From Algoriphagus formosus (GTDB taxonomy: Bacteria; Bacteroidota; Bacteroidia; Cytophagales; Cyclobacteriaceae), in contig NZ_NIUC01000001.1 in NCBI RefSeq assembly GCF_002807035.1, forward strand, positions 434,001 through 498,000: a DNA stretch of 64,000 nucleotides, in the 5' to 3' direction. The notes under the pieces are model-generated. The model was not told where the DNA came from, searched no databases, and worked only from the letters and a program-made list of their open reading frames with translations. Within the stretch, counting starts at the first letter, position 1, and each line of letters starts with the position of its first letter. Made by a program: the position numbers and the translations under genes. Of the stretch, positions 36,228 through 44,109 are shown piece by piece.

Positions 36228-36644
36228 CTACAATCGATAGACGCAGTGGAAAATATGAAGACGGTCTGTGAGGTCTTCAAAGAAATTTTTGGAATAACGA
36301 ATAAAACGTGTTTGATCACGTCCAAGGCTTATAGAGAGAAGACAAGCAAGAATGGCTGCCAGCGCAAACTTTAGCTGATCTTCAAAGTCTGTAACCGATT
36401 CTTCAACCTGCTCGAAGACTTCATTTTCCCAAGAAAACAAAAAGCCTGCGCTTGACTTCAATTCATCAACATCGACAGAACTACCAGCATTTGCATCTTC
36501 TGAGGTAGAACTTAATTGGGAATTAAAGGAGGATGGATGATTTAATAATTCAAATCCAGAAAAAACGCCAGGGGCAAAAAGCGTAAACAACAATGAATAA
36601 ATCACTGTCAAAAGAATTGCCGCCCGAAATGGTTTACGAATCAT
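36228..36644 (-). CDS. Hypothetical small membrane-associated protein upstream of efflux operon
   Basis: A 138-residue protein with an N-terminal hydrophobic segment (ILLTVIYSLLFTLFAPGVF), a Ser/Asp-rich spacer and a second hydrophobic segment near 90-108 (FALAAILACLLSISLG). It ends FEDLTDRLHIFHCVYRL. No family recognised. It is 114 nt upstream of the adaptor gene on the same strand and may be the first gene of that transcript. Confidence 0.6.
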   Translation of the reverse strand: MIRKPFRAAILLTVIYSLLFTLFAPGVFSGFELLNHPSSFNSQLSSTSEDANAGSSVDVDELKSSAGFLFSWENEVFEQVEESVTDFEDQLKFALAAILACLLSISLGRDQTRFIRYSKNFFEDLTDRLHIFHCVYRL

Positions 36645-36824
36645 TACGGCAAATTTATTTGAATAATCTTCAATAATCCAAATGATTTATTTAAGATTTT
36701 TGATTTATAACCTGGATTTAAAACAAAAAGGAAAAATTAACTCTGAATTCCTTCTAATTAGGAGCGTTTACCTAAATATTTGAAAATAAATCGACAGGAG
36801 TAGTAGAATTTAATTTTCTTTAGC

Positions 36825-36832
36825 TACCTTTG
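36825..36832 (+). promoter_or_regulatory. Bacteroidota-type -7 box upstream of the desaturase leader
   Basis: TACCTTTG matches the TAnnTTTG -7 consensus exactly. A clear TTTG -33 element at normal spacing is not seen. Transcription from here would start near 36838, exactly at the first stem of the leader structure described next. Confidence 0.45.
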
Positions 36833-36836
36833 ATGC

Positions 36837-36914
36837 ACCTGAGTAAGAAATTGCTACACGCAGCAAAAATATCTCAGGTAAATGTATCGGTAATTATCCT
36901 GCCACAAGTAGCAA
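36837..36914 (+). ncRNA. Candidate structured 5' leader with two mutually exclusive hairpins
   Basis: ACCTGAG (36837-36843) pairs with CTCAGGT (36873-36879). Inside it TTGCT (36851-36855) pairs with AGCAA (36862-36866). TTGCTAC (36851-36857) can instead pair with GTAGCAA (36908-36914), 7 bp exact. This competing arrangement resembles an attenuator, riboswitch or RNA thermometer. It precedes the desaturase coding start by about 150 nt. No known riboswitch class was recognised. Confidence 0.45.
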
Positions 36915-37176
36915 ATCAAGAGTTTTTCCCTCGGTCTTTCTTCTTTTCTTCTACTTTTTGATTCCCCCCTCTAGCAGAAAAGCTAATTGAAGAATTAAAC
37001 GCCGCAGATTGATTTGAAAGTAAAATTTAGAAGTATCCTTAGTATTCTTAACACCCTTATTTATCAAAACCATTCGATTCTCGGAATCAGCTCTTTCTGA
37101 TTTCTCCCTCACATTACGCAGTCGCGTAAACACCTATTTCAAAGACAAGCAAACTCACAAACATGGCAATACCGAA

Positions 37177-38163
37177 ATGGTCATTAAGACTGTTTTTATG
37201 TTGTCGCTATATTTTGTTCCGATCATTATGGTCAGTACAGGATTATTGACTCAGACCTGGCAGCTTTTTGCAGCCTTTATCCTGAGTGGATTTGGAATGG
37301 CTGGAATAGGAATGGGTATTATGCATGATGCTATTCATGGCACTTACTCCTCAAATCCCAAAATCAATAAAATTCTTAGCTACACACTCAACATGGTTGG
37401 GGCAAATGCTAGCGTTTGGCGTATTCAACACAATGTACTCCATCATAGCTTTACCAATATCCATGAAGGCGACGATGATATCAATGCTCCGTTTTTCTTG
37501 CGCTTCTCACCTAACGTAAAGAAAAATAAACTTCACCCCTACCAATCTTGGTACACCTGGTTTTTCTACGGACTTTCCACATTATCCTGGGTTACCACAA
37601 AGGATTTTGTACGACTTGATCGCTACCACAAAATGGGATTGGTCAAAGGCAAAAATGCCTACAGAAATACTTTCCTGAAGATTATGGCCTGGAAAGTTGT
37701 CTACTTCGCGTTCACACTAGGAATCCCAATGATATTCTCACCATTCGGCGTGGGGCAGATTCTTCTGGCTTTCCTTGTCTTGCATTTCATTACGGGCTTA
37801 TCGATTTCATTGGTATTTCAGACAGCTCATATTATGCCCGATGTGGTCTTTCCAGTAATGGACGCAAATGGTACCGTTGAAGGTGAGCGCATGATTCATC
37901 AATTGGTAACGACCTGTAATTATTCACCGAAAAGTAGAATATTCTCTTGGATGATTGGCGGGCTTAATTATCAAGTAGAGCATCACTTGTTTCCGGATAT
38001 CTGCCATGTTCATTATCGGAAAATTGCACCGATCGTAAAGCAGACGGCAGAGGAGTTTCAACTCCCTTACTATTCCAAGAAAACCTTTTTTCATGCTTTG
38101 AAGGCACATTTCCAGATGCTCCATCACTTGGGCACTGTGGAAACTATTCCTGTAAAAAGCTAA
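37177..38163 (+). CDS. Fatty acid desaturase (acyl-lipid/linoleoyl-CoA type); true N-terminus probably further upstream
   Basis: A membrane desaturase with the three di-iron histidine boxes: HDAIHG, HNVLHH and QVEHHLFPDICH, and four hydrophobic segments. It introduces double bonds into membrane fatty acids, a standard response to cold. The first ATG is at 37177, but the frame stays open from 37024. The 37 residues before that ATG include FSLTLRSRVNTYFKDKQTHK and HGNTEM, which look like the family's conserved N-terminus. No ATG, GTG or TTG exists there; the natural start position would be ATC at 37063 or ATT at 37072. So I report the ATG start but believe the protein is longer. Followed by a DEAD-box helicase and cold-shock genes. 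Confidence 0.9.
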   Translation: MVIKTVFMLSLYFVPIIMVSTGLLTQTWQLFAAFILSGFGMAGIGMGIMHDAIHGTYSSNPKINKILSYTLNMVGANASVWRIQHNVLHHSFTNIHEGDDDINAPFFLRFSPNVKKNKLHPYQSWYTWFFYGLSTLSWVTTKDFVRLDRYHKMGLVKGKNAYRNTFLKIMAWKVVYFAFTLGIPMIFSPFGVGQILLAFLVLHFITGLSISLVFQTAHIMPDVVFPVMDANGTVEGERMIHQLVTTCNYSPKSRIFSWMIGGLNYQVEHHLFPDICHVHYRKIAPIVKQTAEEFQLPYYSKKTFFHALKAHFQMLHHLGTVETIPVKS

Positions 38164-38173
38164 ACCACTATCC

Positions 38174-39376
38174 ATGCAAACTTCAAAAAGAAATAATCGG
38201 CCTAATCCTTCTAGCCGAGGCTCGCAAGCGCCCAAAGGAAGGAGACCAGCCAAAGCAAAACCAGTCTCTAATCTTGACCCAAACCTGCTACGGAAATCAG
38301 CTAAGCCTGTGCTTACTGAACAGAAGCAGGAGAATAGACAACGATTCGATGAACTGAAGCTTGACAATAAAATTCAGCAAAACATCACAGCCAAGGGATA
38401 TGAGTTTTTGACTCCTATTCAAGAGCAGGCGATTCCTGTTTTGCTACAAGGCAAAGACATGCTCGCCATTTCCCGTACGGGGTCCGGCAAGACAGCTGCC
38501 TTTCTGATTCCATTGATCATCCGATTGATGCAGAAGCCTCTAGCTACCTCTCTTCTGATCGTCACTCCTACCCGGGAGCTTGCGCTTCAAATTGGAGAAG
38601 AATTCAAAGGACTAAGTCGAGGAATGAATCTTCGCTTTGCCACATTTATCGGTGGAACGAACATCAATACTGACCTTAAGAATCTTGGACAAAAGCCTCA
38701 GGTAATCATCGGTACACCCGGAAGACTATTGGATCTATCCAATCAGCGGGCACTTCGATTAAACCATATCAATACCTTGGTTTTGGATGAATTTGACCGA
38801 ATGCTAGATATGGGTTTTGTCCACGATGTGAAGCGACTGGTGGAATTGATCGGAAAGCGCGAACAGACGCTTTTGTTTTCCGCGACTTTGGATAAAAATC
38901 AGCGAAAGCTAATCGACGGGCTTCTTCATCAACCAAAAGAAATCCATGTAGATCCGGGAACTGCTGCCAACGAGCATATCGAGCAGGAAACTATTCGAGT
39001 GCCTGAAGGCAAAGACAAATTTGAGATGCTACAGGATTTGTTTAGTGACAAAGATTTGAAAAAAGTCATTCTCTTCACGGAGACCAAAAGACTGGCAGAT
39101 CGACTTTGTAAGAAACTCAATCAAAACGGCATCAAATCCGGACAGATTCACGGGAATAAATCACAGAACTTTAGAAATAAGGTTTTGGATGAATTCAAAA
39201 ATGAATCAATCCGGGTCCTGGTTGCGACGGATGTGGCAGCTAGGGGAATTGACGTGCAGGATGTCACGCATGTCATCAACTACCAACTGCCCATGACGAT
39301 GGATTCTTATATCCACCGAATTGGACGGACGGGGCGGGCCGGAAAGACCGGTCGCGCGATCACCTTTATTAACTAA
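38174..39376 (+). CDS. DEAD-box ATP-dependent RNA helicase
   Basis: A 400-residue protein. After a basic low-complexity N-terminus (1-60), the helicase core contains the Q motif (FLTPIQEQAIP), Walker A ARTGSGKTA-like SRTGSGKTAAF, PTRELALQ, TPGRLLD, a DEFD version of motif II (VLDEFDRMLDMG), SAT (LLFSATLD), and C-terminal ATDVAARGIDV and HRIGRTGRAGKTG. Motif II reads DEFD instead of DEAD, as in a Bacteroidota RhlE-like subgroup. It ends right after the core without the usual basic tail; the next gene (81 aa, very basic) may supply that function separately. It starts 10 nt after the desaturase stop, so both are likely on one cold-responsive transcript. Confidence 0.94.
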   Translation: MQTSKRNNRPNPSSRGSQAPKGRRPAKAKPVSNLDPNLLRKSAKPVLTEQKQENRQRFDELKLDNKIQQNITAKGYEFLTPIQEQAIPVLLQGKDMLAISRTGSGKTAAFLIPLIIRLMQKPLATSLLIVTPTRELALQIGEEFKGLSRGMNLRFATFIGGTNINTDLKNLGQKPQVIIGTPGRLLDLSNQRALRLNHINTLVLDEFDRMLDMGFVHDVKRLVELIGKREQTLLFSATLDKNQRKLIDGLLHQPKEIHVDPGTAANEHIEQETIRVPEGKDKFEMLQDLFSDKDLKKVILFTETKRLADRLCKKLNQNGIKSGQIHGNKSQNFRNKVLDEFKNESIRVLVATDVAARGIDVQDVTHVINYQLPMTMDSYIHRIGRTGRAGKTGRAITFIN

Positions 39377-39386
39377 ACCACGCAAT

Positions 39387-39632
39387 ATGGCCAAAAACCA
39401 AAATGCTTTTATGAAAAAGCAACGCGCTGAACTCAAACGCCGCAAGAAAAAGGAAAAATTTGAGGAAAAGCTGCAGCGTAAATCACAACCCAAAGACGGA
39501 AGTCTTGAAAATATGACAGTTTATGTAGATGAATTCGGAAATCTTTCGGAAACACCACCTGAGCCGCCAACAACAAAAAAACAATTAAATCAAACCAATT
39601 CCCGTAGCAATTCTGCTGCACAAAACAAGTAA
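39387..39632 (+). CDS. Small basic protein between helicase and cold-shock genes
   Basis: An 81-residue protein. The first 35 residues are strongly basic (KKQRAELKRRKKKEKFEEKL), the rest is acidic to polar and contains ENMTVYVDEFGNLSETPPEP. The frame extends upstream to 39321 inside the helicase gene, but the ATG at 39387, 10 nt after the helicase stop, is the sensible start. It resembles the small basic proteins found beside cold-shock genes in Bacteroidota. It could bind RNA or ribosomes, by inference from charge and context only. Confidence 0.7.
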   Translation: MAKNQNAFMKKQRAELKRRKKKEKFEEKLQRKSQPKDGSLENMTVYVDEFGNLSETPPEPPTTKKQLNQTNSRSNSAAQNK

Positions 39633-39636
39633 AACT

Positions 39637-39831
39637 ATGAACGAAGGAACAGTAAAATTCTTTAACGAGTCCAAAGGTTTTGGATTCATCACGCCATCAG
39701 ACAACTCTGAAGACGTATTTGTACACATCAGCGGTCTCGTACACGAGATTCGTGAGCACGACAAAGTTAGCTTTGACACGACTCAAGGTAAAAAAGGTAT
39801 CAATGCAGTCAATGTGAAAGTAATCGGTTAA
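39637..39831 (+). CDS. Cold-shock domain protein (CspA family), copy 1
   Basis: A 64-residue single cold-shock domain with RNP1-like KGFGFITP and RNP2-like VFVHISGL, the nucleic-acid-binding faces of the OB fold. It starts MNEGTVKFFNESKGFGF. It acts as an RNA chaperone that prevents secondary structure. It begins 4 nt after the small basic gene and is followed 51 nt later by a second copy. Confidence 0.96.
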   Translation: MNEGTVKFFNESKGFGFITPSDNSEDVFVHISGLVHEIREHDKVSFDTTQGKKGINAVNVKVIG

Positions 39832-39882
39832 TCCCGATCACTTGACTTGACCGGGCTTTCGAGCCCATCAATTCAAAAAATC

Positions 39883-40077
39883 ATGAACGAAGGAACAGTA
39901 AAATTCTTTAATGAATCCAAAGGATTTGGATTTATTACTCCAGCAGACAATTCTGAGGACGTATTTGTACACATCAGTGGACTAGTACACGAAATCCGTG
40001 AAAACGATAAGGTAACCTATGATACCGTTCAAGGTAAAAAAGGAATCAACGCAGTCAATGTGAAAGTGGTCGGTTAA
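39883..40077 (+). CDS. Cold-shock domain protein (CspA family), copy 2
   Basis: 64 residues, 58 of them identical to copy 1 (changes at positions 21, 41, 45, 46, 49 and 63, all mild). The frame extends to 39847, but the ATG at 39883 gives exact alignment with copy 1. The DNA differs more than the protein, mainly at third positions, so the duplication is not very recent and selection has kept both proteins. The spacer contains a small GGGCTTTCGAGCCC hairpin. The gene ends at a strong terminator. Confidence 0.95.
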   Translation: MNEGTVKFFNESKGFGFITPADNSEDVFVHISGLVHEIRENDKVTYDTVQGKKGINAVNVKVVG

Positions 40078-40100
40078 TCCACCCTTATTCATTCAAAAGA

Positions 40101-40130
40101 AAAGCGGAGTGTTTACTTCGCTTTTTTTTT
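40101..40130 (+). terminator. Terminator after the cold-shock genes
   Basis: AAGCGGAGT and ACTTCGCTT pair around a GTTT loop with one mismatch, followed by a run of nine or more T. It marks the end of the desaturase-helicase-csp unit. Confidence 0.85.
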
Positions 40131-40273
40131 ATGCCTTTTTAATATTCACATTTCTTCTCCACCCTGAAATAAAGCATCAGTATGCTCTATAGTTCTCGAA
40201 ATCTATTGAACGCAGTGTCCAGATCGATATTCTTCAGATATTTTTTAACTTAACATTCTAAACCTCAACAACT

Positions 40274-40987
40274 ATGAAGAATCTAAAGTATCTCTCTTTT
40301 TTATTGATGCTGCTTGCCTTATCCTGCGTGAATCGCTCCAAAAAGGAATTGGGTGAAAAATTAACCGAAACCAAGTCTATAGCCGGCGTAACCAAGGTTA
40401 GTCTTACAGGAGCATTTAATGTCCACATTCATCAAGGGGATGAAGAATCAATGGAGATTGAAGGCTATCAGAAAACCATAGACCAGCTTACGATTTCTCA
40501 AGAAAATGAATCCTTACAAATCAAGTTTGGATCAAAAGAGATGGAATTTGAGGAAGGGTTTACCCCAGAAATTCACCTGACGATAGCCAACCTGGAAGAG
40601 CTATCCTTTGACGGTGCAGGGAATATCGAGTCTGAGGGTAAATTGGAACTCAATAGCCTCCTTATCAAAGGAAATGGTGCTGCCAACTTAGAACTGAATT
40701 TTGAAGCAAATGAATTGGAAGCAAGACTGAATATGATGGGAAATACGAATTTCAAAGGCAGTGCTGAAAACGCAAAAATCCTATTTGAAGGCATGGGCAA
40801 TTTAGATGCGGAGGATCTTCTCACAACCAATTTAGATCTAAGGTCAAGTGGTATGGGCCGTGTATCGGTTTATTGTACTGGTGAACTTTCTCTCCAAGCA
40901 GAAGGCATGGGAGTAGTCAGCTACAAAGGAAATCCGACGGTAATCAAAGAAGAAGTAAATGGCCTGGGAATCGTAAATAGAAATTAA
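40274..40987 (+). CDS. GIN-domain (DUF2807) lipoprotein
   Basis: A 237-residue protein with a lipoprotein signal (FLLMLLALSC, Cys18). It then has the right-handed beta-helix-like head-GIN adhesin domain: GVTKVSLTGAFNVHIHQGDE at the start, LEELSFDGAGNIESEGKLEL, GNGAANLELNFEANELEARL and GMGRVSVYCTGELSLQAEGM, each a turn with a conserved G-x-G/N step. Such proteins are abundant on Bacteroidota cell surfaces; role unknown. Convergent with the SDR gene via a shared terminator. Confidence 0.9.
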   Translation: MKNLKYLSFLLMLLALSCVNRSKKELGEKLTETKSIAGVTKVSLTGAFNVHIHQGDEESMEIEGYQKTIDQLTISQENESLQIKFGSKEMEFEEGFTPEIHLTIANLEELSFDGAGNIESEGKLELNSLLIKGNGAANLELNFEANELEARLNMMGNTNFKGSAENAKILFEGMGNLDAEDLLTTNLDLRSSGMGRVSVYCTGELSLQAEGMGVVSYKGNPTVIKEEVNGLGIVNRN

Positions 40988-41009
40988 AAAGTAATATCCA
41001 TCTGAATAA

Positions 41010-41042
41010 AAATGCGAGCCATTCTAAAGCTCGCATTTTTTC
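41010..41042. terminator. Bidirectional terminator between convergent genes
   Basis: AAAATGCGAGC and GCTCGCATTTTTT flank a 9-nt loop, giving an A-run on the left and a T-run on the right. It serves both the GIN-domain gene and the oppositely oriented SDR gene. Confidence 0.85.
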
Positions 41043-41054
41043 TTTTTCAACTGC

Positions 41055-41807
41055 CTATTGTGCCAAGTATCCCCCATCCACAGGGTAATATGAACCTGTA
41101 ACAAAAGAAGACTTCGAAGACCCTAACCAAAGAATCAATTCTGCAACTTCCTCAGAAGTACCTAATCGGCCTATAGGATGTAGGCCCTCTACCATTTTAA
41201 GCGTCTCCTCATCCAAATTATTGGTCAATAATGGGGTCAAAATATAACCTGGTCCAATCGCATTTACGCGGATATTTGAGGCAGCATATTCCAAAGCAGT
41301 AGCCTTAGTCAAACCTACCAAACCGTGTTTTGCCGCCACATAGGCCGGCGAAAGTCTTGTGCCCACGGCTCCGAGAATGGATGCAATATTCACGATCACT
41401 CCTCCCTTATTCTTAGCCATCGCTTGAACCTGATAGTGCATACCATAAAAAACACCAGATAGGTTGGTATCGATGACCTTTTGCCAACCGTCTAGCGGGT
41501 ATTCAGCTGTAGGTGCCAATGGACCACCAATACCGGCATTATTAACTGCAATGTCTAGCTTCCCGTATTCTTTGACAGCAGCGTCAACCAGTTTTTGATT
41601 TTCTTCTGCTGAGGAAATATCTGCTTTGAAAAACATACCCTCACCTCCGGCTTTCTTGATCTCGTCTACTACTTCATTTCCCTGCTTCTCATCGACGTCA
41701 GAAACCACCACCTTAGCACCTTCTTGAGCATAAAGTAAAGCAGCAGCCCGTCCGATTCCCGAAGCAGCACCTGTGATAATTGCAACCTGATCTTTTAGCA
41801 TTTTCAT
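41055..41807 (-). CDS. Short-chain dehydrogenase/reductase (SDR) family oxidoreductase
   Basis: A 250-residue classical SDR with a Rossmann fold: cofactor-binding TGAASGIGRAA near residue 12, NNAGIGGP near 90, catalytic Ser in VNIASILGAVG, and YVAAKHG with the Tyr and Lys. The C-terminus SFVTGSYYPVDGGYLAQ is typical. An Asp at the end of beta-2 (VVVSDVDEK) suggests NAD rather than NADP. Substrate not predictable; glucose 1-dehydrogenase-like annotation is common for this group. Confidence 0.92.
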   Translation of the reverse strand: MKMLKDQVAIITGAASGIGRAAALLYAQEGAKVVVSDVDEKQGNEVVDEIKKAGGEGMFFKADISSAEENQKLVDAAVKEYGKLDIAVNNAGIGGPLAPTAEYPLDGWQKVIDTNLSGVFYGMHYQVQAMAKNKGGVIVNIASILGAVGTRLSPAYVAAKHGLVGLTKATALEYAASNIRVNAIGPGYILTPLLTNNLDEETLKMVEGLHPIGRLGTSEEVAELILWLGSSKSSFVTGSYYPVDGGYLAQ

Positions 41808-41819
41808 AGTAAAATGGGT

Positions 41820-42136
41820 TTAGAGATTTAAAATATTATCCGTTTGAGATTACGTCCTCCTTTAAAAACGTAAAGCATTGATTGAAAGCCAAAAAAGATC
41901 ACCTATTTAAAGCTAAACTGATAAAAATCATATCATTACTCAAGCAGATTATCTTGTTCAATAGTTTTTATAAATCAAAATCATCACTTGTATTTATGAT
42001 TATTTTTAAAATTTTATTATTTAAATGAGAAAAATTATAGCTGATAGAAAAATTATATTCTGTTTTTTCTCGATTTCAACAACCCTGCGAAATGGTAGAC
42101 GTATATGAACTAACTAAACCAATAAATTAAATAAAA
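41820..42136. other. AT-rich gap without gene
   Basis: About 320 nt between divergent genes. No ORF, repeat or clear stem-loop seen; very AT-rich, especially from 41990 to 42060. It must contain both divergent promoters, but I see no unambiguous TAnnTTTG box. Confidence 0.4.
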
Positions 42137-42448
42137 ATGAAAACTTTAAATCCGTTTACGAAGAAAATTTGGGCTGTTGCAGCACTTCTGTTTTTGGGCC
42201 TTGGAACGCTTCAGGCGGAGACCAATTCCCATGAGACAAATCTAGAAAGACCCTTGAAGGTTGAAGAAATTTCAGTTGAGATTTCTGAACGAATTCCTAC
42301 CATCATTTTGGTAGATAAAAATCTAGATATTGTCGCTCAATTTTATGGAAATACCGATGAAGTAAAGCTGAAGTTCAAAGACACCTTCCAAAAGAGTGAG
42401 AAATTAATCGAACATAACGGACAGAAAATATATCTATTGACAAACTAA
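42137..42448 (+). CDS. Small secreted hypothetical protein
   Basis: A 103-residue protein with a signal peptide (IWAVAALLFLGLGTLQA). A ~75-residue mature domain follows, with two beta strands in the middle (PTIILVDKNLDIVAQFYG) and a last strand HNGQKIYLLTN. No family recognised. It is closed by a terminator at 42471-42504 and is thus monocistronic. Confidence 0.7.
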   Translation: MKTLNPFTKKIWAVAALLFLGLGTLQAETNSHETNLERPLKVEEISVEISERIPTIILVDKNLDIVAQFYGNTDEVKLKFKDTFQKSEKLIEHNGQKIYLLTN

Positions 42449-42470
42449 TCAAGTCAATAAAAAGTAATCG

Positions 42471-42504
42471 AAATCAGCGGCATTCCCATGTCGCTGATTT
42501 TTTT
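42471..42504 (+). terminator. Terminator after the small secreted protein
   Basis: AAATCAGCG (42471-42479) and CGCTGATTT (42492-42500) pair around a 12-nt loop, then a T-run to 42504. The ATG at 42488 that would extend the next gene lies in this loop, so that longer start is unlikely. Confidence 0.8.
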
Positions 42505-42628
42505 ATTTCCAATTATTCTGGAAATTTCTTTTTCGATTTCAAATCCCGACAGAAAGGTTTCTTTTTGTCATTTTCCCAGAGTGATCCATCTCGGAAAACT
42601 CATTATTTTTATCAAAATCCTACCAATC

Positions 42629-44083
42629 ATGAACCTACAGGAAATCCAAGGAGAACTGCAAGAGCTAGAACTGCAGATGAACAAGATTTCACTATCATTT
42701 TCAGATCTTCTAAGTCACATTCATCCAGAAAACAGGATTTCCGCAGAGAATCTACTTCACTACCTAGTTTTGAGGAGCAATGACATTCAAAACCTTCAAA
42801 ATGAACTGCATGCAGTGGGATTATCATCGCTTGCATCCTGTGAAAGTCATACGCTTCATCAAATCCAAGTGACTTTGGAGCGATTGGGTATAAAATCCGA
42901 AACAGTAGCAAAAAGCACCTCAGAATTTGGAGAGAACAAAATCAAAAACTCCAGTAAGCACTTATTTGGGAAACCACAAAAAAAGTGGTTGTCTGCAGTG
43001 ATGGTCACCTTTGATTCCTCATTTCTTTCTCAGCCAGAGTTGATTGAAGAACTACTAAAAAGCGGAATGAGTGTAGCAAGAATTAATTGTGCGCATGATC
43101 AGGAGTCCGTTTGGCTTTCAATGATTCAGGCGATTAGAAGAGCAGAAAAAAACACGGGACTATCCTGTAAAATTCATATTGACTTAGCCGGTCCAAAAAT
43201 CCGTACTGTTCTACTTAAGAAAGGTAGAAAAAAAGGTAAGGCTGAATTAAAAATCGGACAAAAGTTCTGGCTGAGTGAGACTGAGGATGGTTTTGAAAAA
43301 GATGATTTGGTAGTAAGCCCAAATGAATCAAATATTATTGAATCATTGAGAATAGGAGAAAGAGTTCTCTTTGATGATGGTATGATTTTGTGTTTGGTCA
43401 AGAGTACTGATGATAATAAGGCACTTTTAGAAGTTGTCAGGATTTCTTCAAAAAAACCATTTTTGAAAGCCGAAAAGGGGATAAATTTCCCTGACACGAA
43501 ATTAAATACCCCATCACTTACAGCTTATGATCAAACGTGTCTGCCTTTTGTTGTATCCGAAGCAGATACGGTGGGTTTTTCATTTGTTCGTTCACCGGAA
43601 GATATTCAAAAGCTTCGCGCTGAGATGAGTCAAGTTTCAAATTCCTATCCTTCGGTCATCTTAAAAATTGAAACGGCTGAGTCTGTCAGAAACTTCCCAT
43701 CCCTCCTTCTTGAAGGTATGAAGGATTTAAGTTTTGGAGTAATGATTGCGAGAGGTGACCTGGCGGTAGAAATCGGATTTGAACGATTGGTTGAAATTCA
43801 AGAAGAAATATCTTGGCTCTGCGAAGCCGCACATGTTCCGGTAATTTGGGCCACTCAGGTACTAGAAAGTTTACACAAATCAGGTTTAGCCACACGGGCA
43901 GAAATAACCGATGCCGGACGAGCAGCGATGGCCGAATGCATAATGGTGAATAAAGGTGCTCATACTTTGGAGGTCTTAAAATCCTTAAGGGAAATCGCGA
44001 AAAGAAGTCAAGGTCACCGCAGAAAAAATAGATTGCTATTCAGGCCATTGGGAATTGCAAAGTCCTTTTTCACGGTGGAATAA
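42629..44083 (+). CDS. Pyruvate-kinase-like protein with altered C-terminus
   Basis: A 484-residue protein. The first ~115 residues are a helical domain foreign to standard pyruvate kinase (MNLQEIQGELQELELQMNKI onward). The pyruvate kinase barrel then follows, with VARINCAHD, HIDLAGPKIRT, a B domain, KGINFPDTKLNTPSLTAYD, FSFVRSPED, catalytic-Lys KIETAES, metal-binding ARGDLAVEIG and ATQVLESL. After TRAEITDAGRAAM the usual MLSGETA segment reads CIMVNKGAH, and the whole regulatory C domain is absent. It may be a divergent kinase or may use another substrate. The ATG at 42629 is preferred over 42488 because a terminator lies between them. Confidence 0.82.
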   Translation: MNLQEIQGELQELELQMNKISLSFSDLLSHIHPENRISAENLLHYLVLRSNDIQNLQNELHAVGLSSLASCESHTLHQIQVTLERLGIKSETVAKSTSEFGENKIKNSSKHLFGKPQKKWLSAVMVTFDSSFLSQPELIEELLKSGMSVARINCAHDQESVWLSMIQAIRRAEKNTGLSCKIHIDLAGPKIRTVLLKKGRKKGKAELKIGQKFWLSETEDGFEKDDLVVSPNESNIIESLRIGERVLFDDGMILCLVKSTDDNKALLEVVRISSKKPFLKAEKGINFPDTKLNTPSLTAYDQTCLPFVVSEADTVGFSFVRSPEDIQKLRAEMSQVSNSYPSVILKIETAESVRNFPSLLLEGMKDLSFGVMIARGDLAVEIGFERLVEIQEEISWLCEAAHVPVIWATQVLESLHKSGLATRAEITDAGRAAMAECIMVNKGAHTLEVLKSLREIAKRSQGHRRKNRLLFRPLGIAKSFFTVE

Positions 44084-44109
44084 ATTAGGACTAAATGGAT
44101 TACTGATCC

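Noticed and set aside
36833..36961. 42-codon frame in the desaturase leader (starts ATG at 36833) as a leader peptide
   Set aside because: Its ATG would lie upstream of the predicted transcription start (about 36838), and the peptide is unremarkable; the stem-loop reading is better supported.
36951..37133. 60-residue minus-strand frame upstream of the desaturase
   Set aside because: Lies over the conserved N-terminal coding extension of the desaturase and shows no protein features of its own.
38174..39376. Helicase as a truncated pseudogene because the C-terminus is short
   Set aside because: All helicase motifs are present and the frame ends cleanly 10 nt before the next gene, so it is more likely a naturally short form.
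42488..42628. Longer start for the pyruvate-kinase-like gene
   Set aside because: The upstream ATG is in the loop of the preceding terminator and the added residues look non-coding.
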